Source of the DNA: Chloroflexota bacterium
GTDB lineage: Bacteria > Chloroflexota > Limnocylindria > Limnocylindrales > CSP1-4
Length of the DNA: 7,243 bases
Assembly: GCA_017882025.1 (NCBI GenBank)
Contig: JADGQG010000098.1
Coordinates: 1 to 7,243, forward strand
Direction: 5' to 3'
The notes beneath the pieces were generated by a model that ran no database searches, was not told the DNA's origin, and saw only the letters and a list, made by a program, of their open reading frames with translations. Below are positions 1 through 6,162 of the stretch, piece by piece (the stretch's first letter is position 1; every line of letters begins with the position of its first letter). Both the position numbers and the translations under genes were made by a program.

Positions 1-161
1 CGCATGACCTTTGCTCGCGGCGGGAAGCCGATCCCGAACTCGTGGACGCGGATGCCGAAGAAGCGCGCCAACACGAAGTGGCCGAACTCGTGAATCACGA
101 CGAGCGCGCAGAGGATGAAGATGAAGAGGAGGATCGTGATCGCCCCCTGGATGATCGCCAT
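1..161 (-). CDS. rseP: Site-2 intramembrane zinc metalloprotease, RseP/RasP type (N-terminal fragment)
   Basis: Only the first 53 codons lie in the window; the gene runs off the left edge. The ATG at 161-159 is preceded by a strong GGAGGAG Shine-Dalgarno (170-164) that overlaps the dxr stop codon. Residues 4-23 form a hydrophobic first membrane segment (rich in Ile, Leu, Phe, Val). It leads directly into HEFGH (residues 24-28), the HExxH zinc-binding and catalytic motif of site-2 proteases, followed by the family-typical FFGIRVHEFGIGFPPR. Members of the family cleave membrane-embedded substrates such as anti-sigma factors and signal-peptide remnants. The PDZ domain and the second zinc-ligand motif (usually NxxPxPxLDG) would be beyond the edge and cannot be checked. 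It starts 8 nt after dxr, the usual order in many phyla, and is probably translated from the same mRNA. Confidence 0.93.
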   Translation of the reverse strand, partial: MAIIQGAITILLFIFILCALVVIHEFGHFVLARFFGIRVHEFGIGFPPRAKVM

Positions 162-169
162 GACTCCTC

Positions 170-1399
170 CTACGCGGGGCGCCCGCCGGCGGTTCCCGGC
201 GCGCTGAACGCGGCCCGGACCTCGCGGTCCAGCCCGACGAGGTCATCGTACCCCGGAGCCTGCCCGGCCCCCGTACCGAAGCGCGCGACAGCATCCTCGA
301 GGAGGCGTGGGATCCCCGGGAAGTCGAGCGTCCCGTCGAGGAACCGCGCGACGGCCACCTCGTCCGCGGCGATCAGCGCGGCGGTGGCGCGTGACCCGAG
401 CATCCCGGCCTCGCGGGCGATCCGGAGCGCCGGGAAGCGCGACTCATCGGGCGCACGGAACTCCAGCCGGCCGGCGGCCACGAGGTCCGGCGCGTCGGCC
501 GGCGATGGCCGACGGGACGGATACGTGATCGCGTACTGGATGGGGAGCCGCATGTCCGGGGTGCCCAGCTGGGCCTTGAGCGACCCGTCGACGAAGCGGA
601 CGGCCGAGTGGACCACCGACTGGGGATGGATGACGACCTCGATGGCCGGGTACGCCACGCCGTAGAGCCAGTGCGCCTCGATCACCTCGAGGCCCTTGTT
701 CGCGAGCGTCGCCGAGTCGATCGTGATCTTCGCCCCCATGCTCCACGTCGGGTGGCGGAGCGCCATCGCCGGCGTGATCCCGGCGAACGCCTCGGCCGGC
801 AGGTCGAGGAACGGGCCGCCGGACGCCGTCAGGACGAGCGCGGCAACTCCCGCCATCTCTTCGCCGACCAGGCACTGCCAGATCGCGGAGTGCTCCGAGT
901 CGATCGGTCGGAGCCAGCCGAGCGGGCTTGCGAGGGGGCAGCGCGGGTCGGCCGCGGCATGTTCCGAGGCGCGGGCCTGCGCCTCGGCCATCACGAGGTG
1001 GCCGCCCGCCACGAGCGTCTCCTTGTTCGCAGTGGCGACCACCTTGCCGGCTCCAAGCGCCGCGAGAACCGGGCGGAGGCTCACGATCCCACCCGTCGCG
1101 ACCACCACGAGGTCGACGTCGTCGCGGGTCGCGAGCTCGACGAGCGCATCCGCGCCGTGGACGCGAAGCGTGCCGGCCGGGAGGTCGAGCGGTGTCTCGT
1201 CCCCGAGCGCGGCCGCGGCCGGCCGAAGCTGGCGGGCCTGGGATTCGAGGAGCGCCCCCTGCGAGCCGGTCGCGAGCGCCACGACACGCCAGGCGGGAGC
1301 GAGCCCGGCCAGCACATCGAGGACCTGCCTCCCGATGGAGCCACCGGAGCCGAGAAGCGCGACGCGGACGGGCGGGCGCGAACGAGCCGGGTCAGCCAT
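170..1399 (-). CDS. dxr: 1-deoxy-D-xylulose 5-phosphate reductoisomerase
   Basis: Converts DXP to 2-C-methyl-D-erythritol 4-phosphate with NADPH and a divalent metal, the first committed MEP-pathway step (cytosolic). The product is 409 aa from the ATG at 1399. The N-terminal Rossmann glycine loop reads GSGGSIG (residues 17-23), where GSTGSIG is usual. NKETLV lies at 125-130. The metal-binding acidic residues are in PIDSEH (D167, E169). ASGGPF follows (S193), then H216, then DSATLANKGLE (S229, N234, K235, E238), matching the E. coli active-site set S186, H209, S222, N227, K228, E231. HPQSVVHS is at 258-265. About 15 extra residues precede PIDSEH. The start overlaps the cdsA stop by 8 nt with no clear Shine-Dalgarno, so translation is probably coupled. 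A TTG eight codons upstream (1423) is possible but unneeded. Confidence 0.96.
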   Translation of the reverse strand: MADPARSRPPVRVALLGSGGSIGRQVLDVLAGLAPAWRVVALATGSQGALLESQARQLRPAAAALGDETPLDLPAGTLRVHGADALVELATRDDVDLVVVATGGIVSLRPVLAALGAGKVVATANKETLVAGGHLVMAEAQARASEHAAADPRCPLASPLGWLRPIDSEHSAIWQCLVGEEMAGVAALVLTASGGPFLDLPAEAFAGITPAMALRHPTWSMGAKITIDSATLANKGLEVIEAHWLYGVAYPAIEVVIHPQSVVHSAVRFVDGSLKAQLGTPDMRLPIQYAITYPSRRPSPADAPDLVAAGRLEFRAPDESRFPALRIAREAGMLGSRATAALIAADEVAVARFLDGTLDFPGIPRLLEDAVARFGTGAGQAPGYDDLVGLDREVRAAFSAPGTAGGRPA

Positions 1400-2270
1400 G
1401 AACGAGGGCGACCCACGCGGCAAGGACGGGCGCCGCGAAGAGGATGGAATCGATCCGGTCGAGGATCCCGCCGTGGCCGGGCAAGAGGGCGCCGGAGTCC
1501 TTGGCGCCGGCCGCGCGCTTGAGGAGGCTCTCCGCGAGGTCTCCCGCCTGGGCGGCGGCGACGAGGAGAGGGCCGAGGATGAGCGCCTCCAATGGATCGT
1601 CGGACGTCGCGAGGAAGACCAGGGCGACGGCCGCGGTGGCCACGACGAGGCCCCCGAGGACGCCCTCGACGGTCTTCCTCGGTGAGATCCAGGGCAGGAA
1701 CGGGTGCCGCCCGATCGCGCGGCCCACGAGGTACGCGCCTGTGTCGAAGCTCCAGACGCCCGCCAGGAGCACGAGGATCCAGCGCCGCTCAGGCAGGATG
1801 ACCCGCTCGAACGACGGCAGATCGGTCCACAGCGTCGTCAGGATCGCCACCGCCCCCAGCAGCCCAACGTAGAGGGCCCCGAAGAGCGTGGCCGACCACG
1901 CGGCAAAGCCCGCGGCGGGGTCGCGGCGGGCGAAGGCTGCGACGGCCAGGCCGACGGCGACCACCCCGACGAGGGTGACGCCGTCGATCGCCTTGACGCG
2001 CGCCGCGAGGTCAAGGGCCGCCGCAGGCCGGCCCAGCAGGTGGCTGCCGAGGATCGCCGGGATCGCCGCCGCCACGACGAGGACCGCGGCCCCCGCAACG
2101 ACCCCGTGGCGGATGACCGGCCGGCCCGCGAGCGACAGCAGCCGCTCGGCCTCGCGCGCCGCCACGATCGCGAGGAGCACGACGACGATGCCGGTCCCGA
2201 CGCCGCCGAGCGCGATCGCGGCGACGACGACCGGGACGATGACGATCGCGCTCAGGATCCGCTCGCGCAC
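1392..2270 (-). CDS. cdsA: Phosphatidate cytidylyltransferase (CDP-diglyceride synthase)
   Basis: Integral membrane enzyme making CDP-diacylglycerol from phosphatidic acid and CTP, the branch point for bacterial phospholipids. The product is 292 aa and hydrophobic over most of its length: clear membrane segments at about 7-37, 56-75, 98-114, 125-147, 163-175, 203-222, 228-243 and 276-290. The C-terminal half has the family landmarks: DTGAYLVGRAIGR (176-188), ISPRKTVEG (195-203), QAGDLAESLLKR (241-252). The CDS signature runs from S248 to D274, with K251, R252, K257, D258, H266, D271 and D274 in the expected S..KR....KD.......HGG..DR.D spacing. The GTG start at 2270 lies 9 nt after the uppS stop with only a weak AGGG ribosome site. 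Its last 8 nt overlap dxr. All catalytic-signature residues are present, so it is probably functional. Confidence 0.95.
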   Translation of the reverse strand: MRERILSAIVIVPVVVAAIALGGVGTGIVVVLLAIVAAREAERLLSLAGRPVIRHGVVAGAAVLVVAAAIPAILGSHLLGRPAAALDLAARVKAIDGVTLVGVVAVGLAVAAFARRDPAAGFAAWSATLFGALYVGLLGAVAILTTLWTDLPSFERVILPERRWILVLLAGVWSFDTGAYLVGRAIGRHPFLPWISPRKTVEGVLGGLVVATAAVALVFLATSDDPLEALILGPLLVAAAQAGDLAESLLKRAAGAKDSGALLPGHGGILDRIDSILFAAPVLAAWVALVHG

Positions 2271-2279
2271 GGGGTCGCC

Positions 2280-3056
2280 CTAGGTCCCGAAGCGGCGGGA
2301 GCGCCGCGCGAACTCCTCGAGCGCGGTGTCGAACGCCCCGGCATCGAAGTCCGGCCAGAGCGCCGCGCAGGAGTGGAACTCCGCATAGGCCGATTGCCAG
2401 ATCAGGAAGTTCGAGAGGCGCTGCTCGCCGCCGGTCCGGATCACGAGGTCCGGGTCGGGCAGGCCCGCCGTGTAGAGATGGGCTGCGATCGTGGCCTCGT
2501 CGATCTCGTCGGCCGGGGTCCCGGCCGCGACGATAGCCCGCACCGCGTCCACGATCTCGGTCCGGCCCGCATAGTTGAAGGCGATGTTGAGGGTCAGGCG
2601 CGTGCCGCCATCGGTGGCCGCGAGGGCCTCCGTGATCGAGCCTCGGATGTCGGCAGGCACCTCGGCCAGGCGTCCCGAGACGCGCACGCGGACCCCCTGC
2701 CGGACCAGTTCCGGCGTCTCGGCGCGGATCGCCTGGTCGAGCAGCGAGAACAGCCCCGTCACCTCGTCGTCGGAGCGAGCCCAGTTCTCGCGGCTGAACG
2801 CGTAGACGGAGAGGACGGCGATCCCGCGCCGGATGGCGTGCTCCACGAGCCAGCGGATCTTGTCGACCCCGGCCGCATGTCCCTCGAGCTCTGGAACGCC
2901 GTGGGCACGCGCCCAGCGACGATTGCCATCCATGATGATCGCAACGTGGTTCGGTCGGGGACCCGCCTCGGGCGCGTCGTCCGTCCCGGGGGCAAGCGGC
3001 TCCCCGTGGGCGGCGGGTGGCGCGTCCGTGGGCCGGGCCAGCTGGGCGCGGCTCAC
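2280..3056 (-). CDS. uppS: Undecaprenyl (polyprenyl) diphosphate synthase, cis-prenyltransferase
   Basis: Condenses farnesyl diphosphate with IPP units in cis to build the lipid carrier used for peptidoglycan and glycan assembly. The product is 258 aa. The catalytic motif is HVAIIMDGNRRWA (37-49; D43 is the essential aspartate, N45-R46-R47-W48 follow) with H60 downstream. SVYAFSRENW is at 84-93 and FNYAGR at 160-165. The C-terminal IPP-binding region reads DLVIRTGGEQRLSNF (203-217), with R207, R213 and S215, then AYAEFH ending near E227. All expected key residues are present. The first 36 residues are a polar, Pro/Ala-rich tail with no internal alternative ATG, GTG or TTG start, so GTG at 3056 is chosen. 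It directly abuts the frr TAG, with GAGGT four bases upstream. Chain length cannot be determined from sequence; a shorter-chain cis-prenyltransferase is possible. Confidence 0.95.
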   Translation of the reverse strand: MSRAQLARPTDAPPAAHGEPLAPGTDDAPEAGPRPNHVAIIMDGNRRWARAHGVPELEGHAAGVDKIRWLVEHAIRRGIAVLSVYAFSRENWARSDDEVTGLFSLLDQAIRAETPELVRQGVRVRVSGRLAEVPADIRGSITEALAATDGGTRLTLNIAFNYAGRTEIVDAVRAIVAAGTPADEIDEATIAAHLYTAGLPDPDLVIRTGGEQRLSNFLIWQSAYAEFHSCAALWPDFDAGAFDTALEEFARRSRRFGT

Positions 3057-3614
3057 CTAGACCTCGAGGACCTCGCGCTCCTTGGCCCCGCCCACCTTGT
3101 CGACCTCGGCGATCTGGCGATCTGTGACCTTCTGGAGGACTTCCAGCTCGCGATGCGCCTCGTCCGTTCCGAGCTCGCCGTCGCGCTCCTCCTTCTTGAT
3201 CGCGTCGGCGGCCTCGCGGCGCAGGTTCCGGATCTCCACCCGGGCTTCTTCCATCCGGCGATGGACGACCTTGACGATATCGCGCCGCCGCTCTTCGGTC
3301 AGCTGCGGGATGTTGAGTCGAACCACCATGCCGTCGACGTTCGGGGTCAGACCCACGTCGCTCTTGAGGATGGCTTTCTCGATCGCTCCGAGCACGCTCC
3401 GATCCCACGGCTGGATCACGATCTGGTGCGGCTCCGGGACGCTGATGCCGGCCAGCTGGTTAAGGGGCGTGGAGGTGCCGTAGTACTCGACGTGGATCCG
3501 CTCGACGAGGGCAGTCGAGGCCCGGCCGGTCCGAATCCCCTGCAGATCACGCTCCAGGACGTCGACGGCGCGCGTCATCTTCGGCTCGATGGCCCCGAGG
3601 ACCAGGCTGCTCAT
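3057..3614 (-). CDS. frr: Ribosome recycling factor
   Basis: RRF acts with EF-G in the cytosol to split post-termination ribosomes into subunits. At 185 aa it matches the usual family length. Domain I helices cover residues 1-29 and about 104-185 (IRTGRAS at 27-33, LTEERRRDIVKVV at 105-117, and R132 in a NLRRE context, equivalent to the conserved E. coli R132). Domain II, the small beta domain, is at about 31-103, with YYGTSTPLNQLA at 44-55 and NIPQLTEERR at 101-110. The ATG overlaps the pyrH stop as ATGA. A near-consensus GGAGGT lies at 3628-3623, 8 nt before the start, so the gene has its own good ribosome site besides coupling to pyrH. The stop is immediately followed by the uppS GTG. No unusual changes are seen. 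Confidence 0.97.
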   Translation of the reverse strand: MSSLVLGAIEPKMTRAVDVLERDLQGIRTGRASTALVERIHVEYYGTSTPLNQLAGISVPEPHQIVIQPWDRSVLGAIEKAILKSDVGLTPNVDGMVVRLNIPQLTEERRRDIVKVVHRRMEEARVEIRNLRREAADAIKKEERDGELGTDEAHRELEVLQKVTDRQIAEVDKVGGAKEREVLEV

Positions 3615-4381
3615 GCGGGGGTACCTCCGGCGATTCGGGTCCCGACGTGCTCCCCTATTGCGGCCCGGCGCACGTTGTCGGGCCGGTTCAGGTCAAAGAC
3701 GATGATCGGAAGATCATTCTCCATGCAGAGCGAGATGGCCGTCGTGTCCATCACGGCCAGCCTCTTGGCCAGGACGTCCGCGAACGTGAGCTCGGTGTAG
3801 CGCTGCGCGTCCGGGTGGGTCACCGGGTCGGCCTCGTAGACGCCGTCGACCTTGGTTGCCTTCAGGAGCACGGACGCGCCGATCTCGACAGCCCGGAGGG
3901 CGGCGGCCGTGTCGGTCGTGAAGTACGGGTTGCCAGTCCCGGCCACGAAGATCGCGACCCGGCCCTTCTCGAGGTGGCGGATCGCGCGTCGCCGGATATA
4001 CGGCTCGGCGACTTCGTTCATCGCGATTGCGGTCATCACCCGGGTCGGGACGCCGACCCGTTCCAGCGCGTCCTGGAGCGCGAGCCCGTTCATGACCGTG
4101 GCCAGCATGCCGATGTAGTCGCCGGTGGCACGGTCCATTCCGCGGGCGGCCGCCGCGAGGCCGCGGAAGATGTTGCCACCCCCGACCACGATCCCGACCT
4201 GGACGCCGGCCGTCCGGGCGGCCCCGATCTGGCCGGCGATGAACGCACAGAAGGCAGGGTCGACGCCATACTGGCGCTCACCGAGGAGCGCTTCGCCGGA
4301 GATCTTGAGCAGGACCCGGCCGTACCGAGGCGTCGACACGCGGCCGGCCGTCGCCGCGGTCCTGACCCCGGCCTCGCTCAC
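3611..4381 (-). CDS. pyrH: UMP kinase (bacterial amino-acid-kinase-fold uridylate kinase)
   Basis: Phosphorylates UMP to UDP with ATP, essential in pyrimidine nucleotide synthesis; usually hexameric and allosterically controlled by UTP/GTP. The product is 256 aa from the GTG at 4381. Motifs, in that numbering, are LLKISGEALLG (24-34), VVGGGNIFRG (65-74), GDYIGMLATVMNGLALQD (87-104), GTGNPYFTTDTAA (148-160), ATKVDGVYEADP (175-186) and MDTTA (211-215), with ENDLPIIVFDLN near the C-terminus. All are typical of the family. The GTG overlaps the tsf stop as GTGA, and an AGGAG sits only 2 nt upstream, which is too close for an ideal ribosome site. A GTG at 4339 would give a 242 aa protein starting 8 residues before RVLLKISGEA, closer to the family's usual N-terminus. 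The long start is kept because of the stop/start coupling, with moderate certainty. Confidence 0.95.
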   Translation of the reverse strand: MSEAGVRTAATAGRVSTPRYGRVLLKISGEALLGERQYGVDPAFCAFIAGQIGAARTAGVQVGIVVGGGNIFRGLAAAARGMDRATGDYIGMLATVMNGLALQDALERVGVPTRVMTAIAMNEVAEPYIRRRAIRHLEKGRVAIFVAGTGNPYFTTDTAAALRAVEIGASVLLKATKVDGVYEADPVTHPDAQRYTELTFADVLAKRLAVMDTTAISLCMENDLPIIVFDLNRPDNVRRAAIGEHVGTRIAGGTPA

Positions 4382-4977
4382 AGCTCCTCGCCGAGCGCAT
4401 AGCGGGCGAAGCGGCGGACACGAATGTTCTCGCCGATCGTGGCGATCGCCGCCGTGACGAGGTCGCGAACGCTCAGGTCGGTGTCACGGAACGGCTGCTC
4501 CATGAGGCAGACCTCGGCGTACCACTTCTTGAGCTGGCCCTCGACGATCTGCGGCCGGATGTGCTCGGGCTTCTTCTGGGTGGCCTCGTCCGCCAGCAGG
4601 GCGGCGTTCTTCGCCTCCAGGTCCGCGGCGGGGATCTGGTCTACGTCCACGTAGGTTGGGGCGAGGCCGGCGACCTGGACTGCCAGGTCGTGGACCAGCT
4701 TCTGGAACTGCTCGGTCCGCGCGACGAAGTCCGTCTCGCAGTTGACCTCGATGAGGACGCCGACGCGCCCGCCCGGATGGATGTAGCTGGAGACGAGGCC
4801 ATCGCGCACTTCGCGGTCGCCCTTCCTGGCGGCTGCCGCCTGGCCGCGCTCGCGCAGGAGGGCAACGGCCTTGTCGACGTCACCGTTCGCCTCCTCCAGT
4901 GCGCGCTTGCAGTCCATGAATCCTGCGCCGGTGAGGTCGCGCAGGCGCTTGACGTCGCTCGCGGAGAAGTTCGCCAT
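4378..4977 (-). CDS. tsf: Elongation factor Ts (short form)
   Basis: Guanine-nucleotide exchange factor that regenerates EF-Tu-GTP. The product is 199 aa from the ATG at 4977. The N-terminal UBA-like domain (about 5-45) contains LRDLTGAGFMDCKRALEE (12-29). The core holds IEVNCETDFVART (76-88), in which TDFV is the classic element that inserts into EF-Tu. EVCLMEQPF is at 155-163 and IGENIRVRRFARY at 181-193. It is about 80 residues shorter than E. coli EF-Ts (283 aa) and close to the single-core Thermus form, so it probably acts as a dimer or otherwise compensates (inference). An in-frame upstream extension to 5052 would overlap rpsB and lacks conservation features; the ATG with AGGAG at 4994-4990 is preferred. 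It follows rpsB by 71 nt and overlaps pyrH by 4 nt. Confidence 0.96.
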   Translation of the reverse strand: MANFSASDVKRLRDLTGAGFMDCKRALEEANGDVDKAVALLRERGQAAAARKGDREVRDGLVSSYIHPGGRVGVLIEVNCETDFVARTEQFQKLVHDLAVQVAGLAPTYVDVDQIPAADLEAKNAALLADEATQKKPEHIRPQIVEGQLKKWYAEVCLMEQPFRDTDLSVRDLVTAAIATIGENIRVRRFARYALGEEL

Positions 4978-4989
4978 GAGTGGGTGCGT

Positions 4990-4994
4990 CTCCT
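4990..4994 (-). promoter_or_regulatory. Ribosome binding site deciding the tsf start
   Basis: AGGAG on the minus strand, 12 nt before the ATG at 4977. The spacing is longer than optimal but this is the best site in the rpsB-tsf gap. It supports a start at MANFSASDVK rather than the 25-codon upstream extension that would run into rpsB. No T-rich terminator is visible in the 71 nt between the two genes, so read-through from rpsB is expected. Confidence 0.6.
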
Positions 4995-5048
4995 GTCGGG
5001 TTCGGACGGTGGCGCGCTTGCCGCCGGCCGGGCTGGGATGTCGGAGGG

Positions 5049-5954
5049 TCACTCGGCCGGGTTGACCGGATCCATCGTCGCGGCTGCCTCGGCCGGGGCA
5101 GCGGTTGCCGCTCCGGGCAGGAGCGCCTCCTCCTCCACGTCGGGCTCGAACGTGAGGGACCCGCCGGCCGCGAGCTGCGCCACCAGATCGTCCGCCGAGG
5201 CCAACTCGTCTGCCTCGAAGGCTGCCCCCATCTCCGGCTCCGGCTCAGGCTCGCGGTCGCTCCGGGCGGCGCGCTCGCGGCCCCCCTCGATCGCGGCATC
5301 GGCGATCAGCGAGCAGAGCAGCCGGATGGCGCGGATCGCGTCGTCGTTGCCCGGGATGATGTAGTCGAGCTCGTCCGGGTCGACGTTCGTGTCGCCGGTC
5401 CCGATGATCGGAATCTCGAGCTTGATGCATTCGGCGACCGCGATTCGCTCTCGGGCCGGGTCGATGATGAAGACCGCGCCGGGCAGGCGCCGCATCTTCC
5501 GGATCCCTCCGAGCGAGAGCTTCAGCTTGCGCAGCTCCTCGGAGAGGACGGCGGCTTCCTTCTTCGACAGGCGGTCGAAGTCGCCGTTGATCTGGCGGGC
5601 CTCGAGCTGCTCGAGGAGGCCGAGGCGCTTCTTGATCGTCACGAAGTTCGTGAGCATGCCACCGAGCCAGCGGTTGGTGACGTACGGCTGGCCCGCGCGC
5701 TCGGACTCCTGGATGATCGGCTCCTGCGCCTGCTTCTTCGTGCCGACGAAGAGGACCTGCTCGCCGCGAGCAGTGGTCTCGCGGATCGCGTCGAGGGCGA
5801 GGTCAAGACGCTTGACCGTCTGGGCCAGGTCGATGATGTGGATCCCATTGCGCTCCGCGAAGATGAACGGGCGCATCTTGGGATTCCAGCGGCGGGTCTG
5901 GTGGCCGAAGTGAACGCCGGCCTCGAGGAGCTGCCGCATGGAGACGGTGGGCAC
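5049..5954 (-). CDS. rpsB: 30S ribosomal protein S2
   Basis: Late-assembling small-subunit protein needed to recruit S1-like function and initiate translation. The product is 301 aa from GTG at 5954. The S2 core has SMRQLLEAGVHFGHQTRRWN (5-24), GIHIIDLAQTVKRL (37-50), VLFVGTKKQAQ (67-77), VTNRWLGGMLTNF (92-104), LGGIRKMRRLPGAVFIIDP (148-166) and DYIIPGNDDAIRAIRL (197-212). After about residue 230 comes a roughly 70-residue acidic, Ala-rich tail beginning with EPEPEPE (235-241), so the protein is about 60 aa longer than E. coli S2 (241 aa). The region usually reading IVDTN is TGDTN here (186-190). Both the ATG at 5939 and an extended GTG at 6086 are in frame. The consensus AGGAGGT 8 nt before 5954 selects the start used here. 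First gene of the probable operon. Confidence 0.97.
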   Translation of the reverse strand: MPTVSMRQLLEAGVHFGHQTRRWNPKMRPFIFAERNGIHIIDLAQTVKRLDLALDAIRETTARGEQVLFVGTKKQAQEPIIQESERAGQPYVTNRWLGGMLTNFVTIKKRLGLLEQLEARQINGDFDRLSKKEAAVLSEELRKLKLSLGGIRKMRRLPGAVFIIDPARERIAVAECIKLEIPIIGTGDTNVDPDELDYIIPGNDDAIRAIRLLCSLIADAAIEGGRERAARSDREPEPEPEMGAAFEADELASADDLVAQLAAGGSLTFEPDVEEEALLPGAATAAPAEAAATMDPVNPAE

Positions 5955-5962
5955 GGGGATGG

Positions 5963-5969
5963 ACCTCCT
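5963..5969 (-). promoter_or_regulatory. Consensus Shine-Dalgarno deciding the rpsB start
   Basis: AGGAGGT on the minus strand, 8 nt before GTG at 5954. This is an ideal sequence and spacing, the strongest in the window. It argues against both the longer in-frame start at 6086 and the internal ATG at 5939, which lies 23 nt from this site and has no ribosome site of its own. Strong initiation fits a highly expressed ribosomal protein. Confidence 0.85.
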
Positions 5970-6085
5970 GCTCGGTTGTTCCTCCGCGGGCCCTGCCCCG
6001 GGACCGGGCGACGCTTCCGCGGCCCGGCACCGACCCGAAAGCGTGGTCTGGCACCGCGTGTGATCTCGCCGGCCTGTTCTCGGCA

Positions 6086-6111
6086 CGGCGGCAACCGCCG
6101 GACGATCCGGC
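6086..6111 (-). promoter_or_regulatory. Two mutually exclusive hairpins in the rpsB 5' leader
   Basis: Read on the minus strand, GCCGGA-TCG-TCCGGC (6111-6097) is a perfect 6-bp stem with a 3-nt loop. CGGCGG-TTG-CCGCCG (6100-6086) is a second perfect 6-bp stem. They share bases 6100-6097, so only one can form fully at a time. If transcription starts just after the candidate promoter at 6128-6123, the hairpins lie at the very 5' end of an approximately 160-nt leader. Neither is followed by a T run, so they are not intrinsic terminators. S2 leaders are known autoregulatory targets in other bacteria; whether this is one is inference, and high GC makes chance hairpins common. A third possible stem, CCGGGC with GCCCGG around a 12-nt loop, lies further downstream in the leader. 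Confidence 0.3.
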
Positions 6112-6122
6112 GACCGGGGCGG

Positions 6123-6128
6123 AGTCTA
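6123..6128 (-). promoter_or_regulatory. Candidate extended -10 promoter for rpsB operon
   Basis: The minus strand reads TGGTAGACT, that is TAGACT as a -10 hexamer (TAnnnT, four of six to TATAAT) with an upstream TG one base away (extended -10). No recognisable -35 lies 16-18 nt upstream. It stands in the only non-coding stretch longer than 100 nt, about 170 nt before the rpsB start, in an otherwise almost AT-free region. The assignment is by position and hexamer only; rpsB could also be read from a promoter upstream of rnhB. Confidence 0.4.
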
Positions 6129-6149
6129 CCACAGGGTCTCGGCCCGGCC

Positions 6150-6162
6150 GCGTCGCAGACGC
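6150..6162 (-). other. Small hairpin just after yraN
   Basis: GCGTC-TGC-GACGC, a perfect 5-bp stem with a 3-nt loop, begins 17 nt after the yraN stop and lies upstream of the candidate rpsB promoter. It has no trailing T tract, so an intrinsic terminator cannot be claimed. It may be a weak 3'-end stabilising or Rho-associated structure, or chance in GC-rich DNA. Confidence 0.2.

Noticed and set aside
2011..3408. A 465-codon minus-strand frame across uppS and frr
   Set aside because: Out of frame with the motif-bearing genes; Arg/Gly/Pro-rich shadow.
1704..3800. A 698-codon open frame on the plus strand opposite cdsA, uppS, frr and part of pyrH
   Set aside because: Its translation is Arg/Asp/Gly-rich and low in complexity with no recognisable domain. 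It is the complement of well-supported genes in very GC-rich DNA, where antisense stops are rare.
5955..6086. N-terminal extension of S2 from GTG at 6086
   Set aside because: The added 44 residues are Arg/Pro/Gly-rich, resemble no S2, and cover the leader hairpins; the consensus Shine-Dalgarno points to GTG at 5954.
6086..6111. Rho-independent terminator between yraN and rpsB
   Set aside because: The hairpins lack any downstream T tract, and they lie after the candidate promoter.
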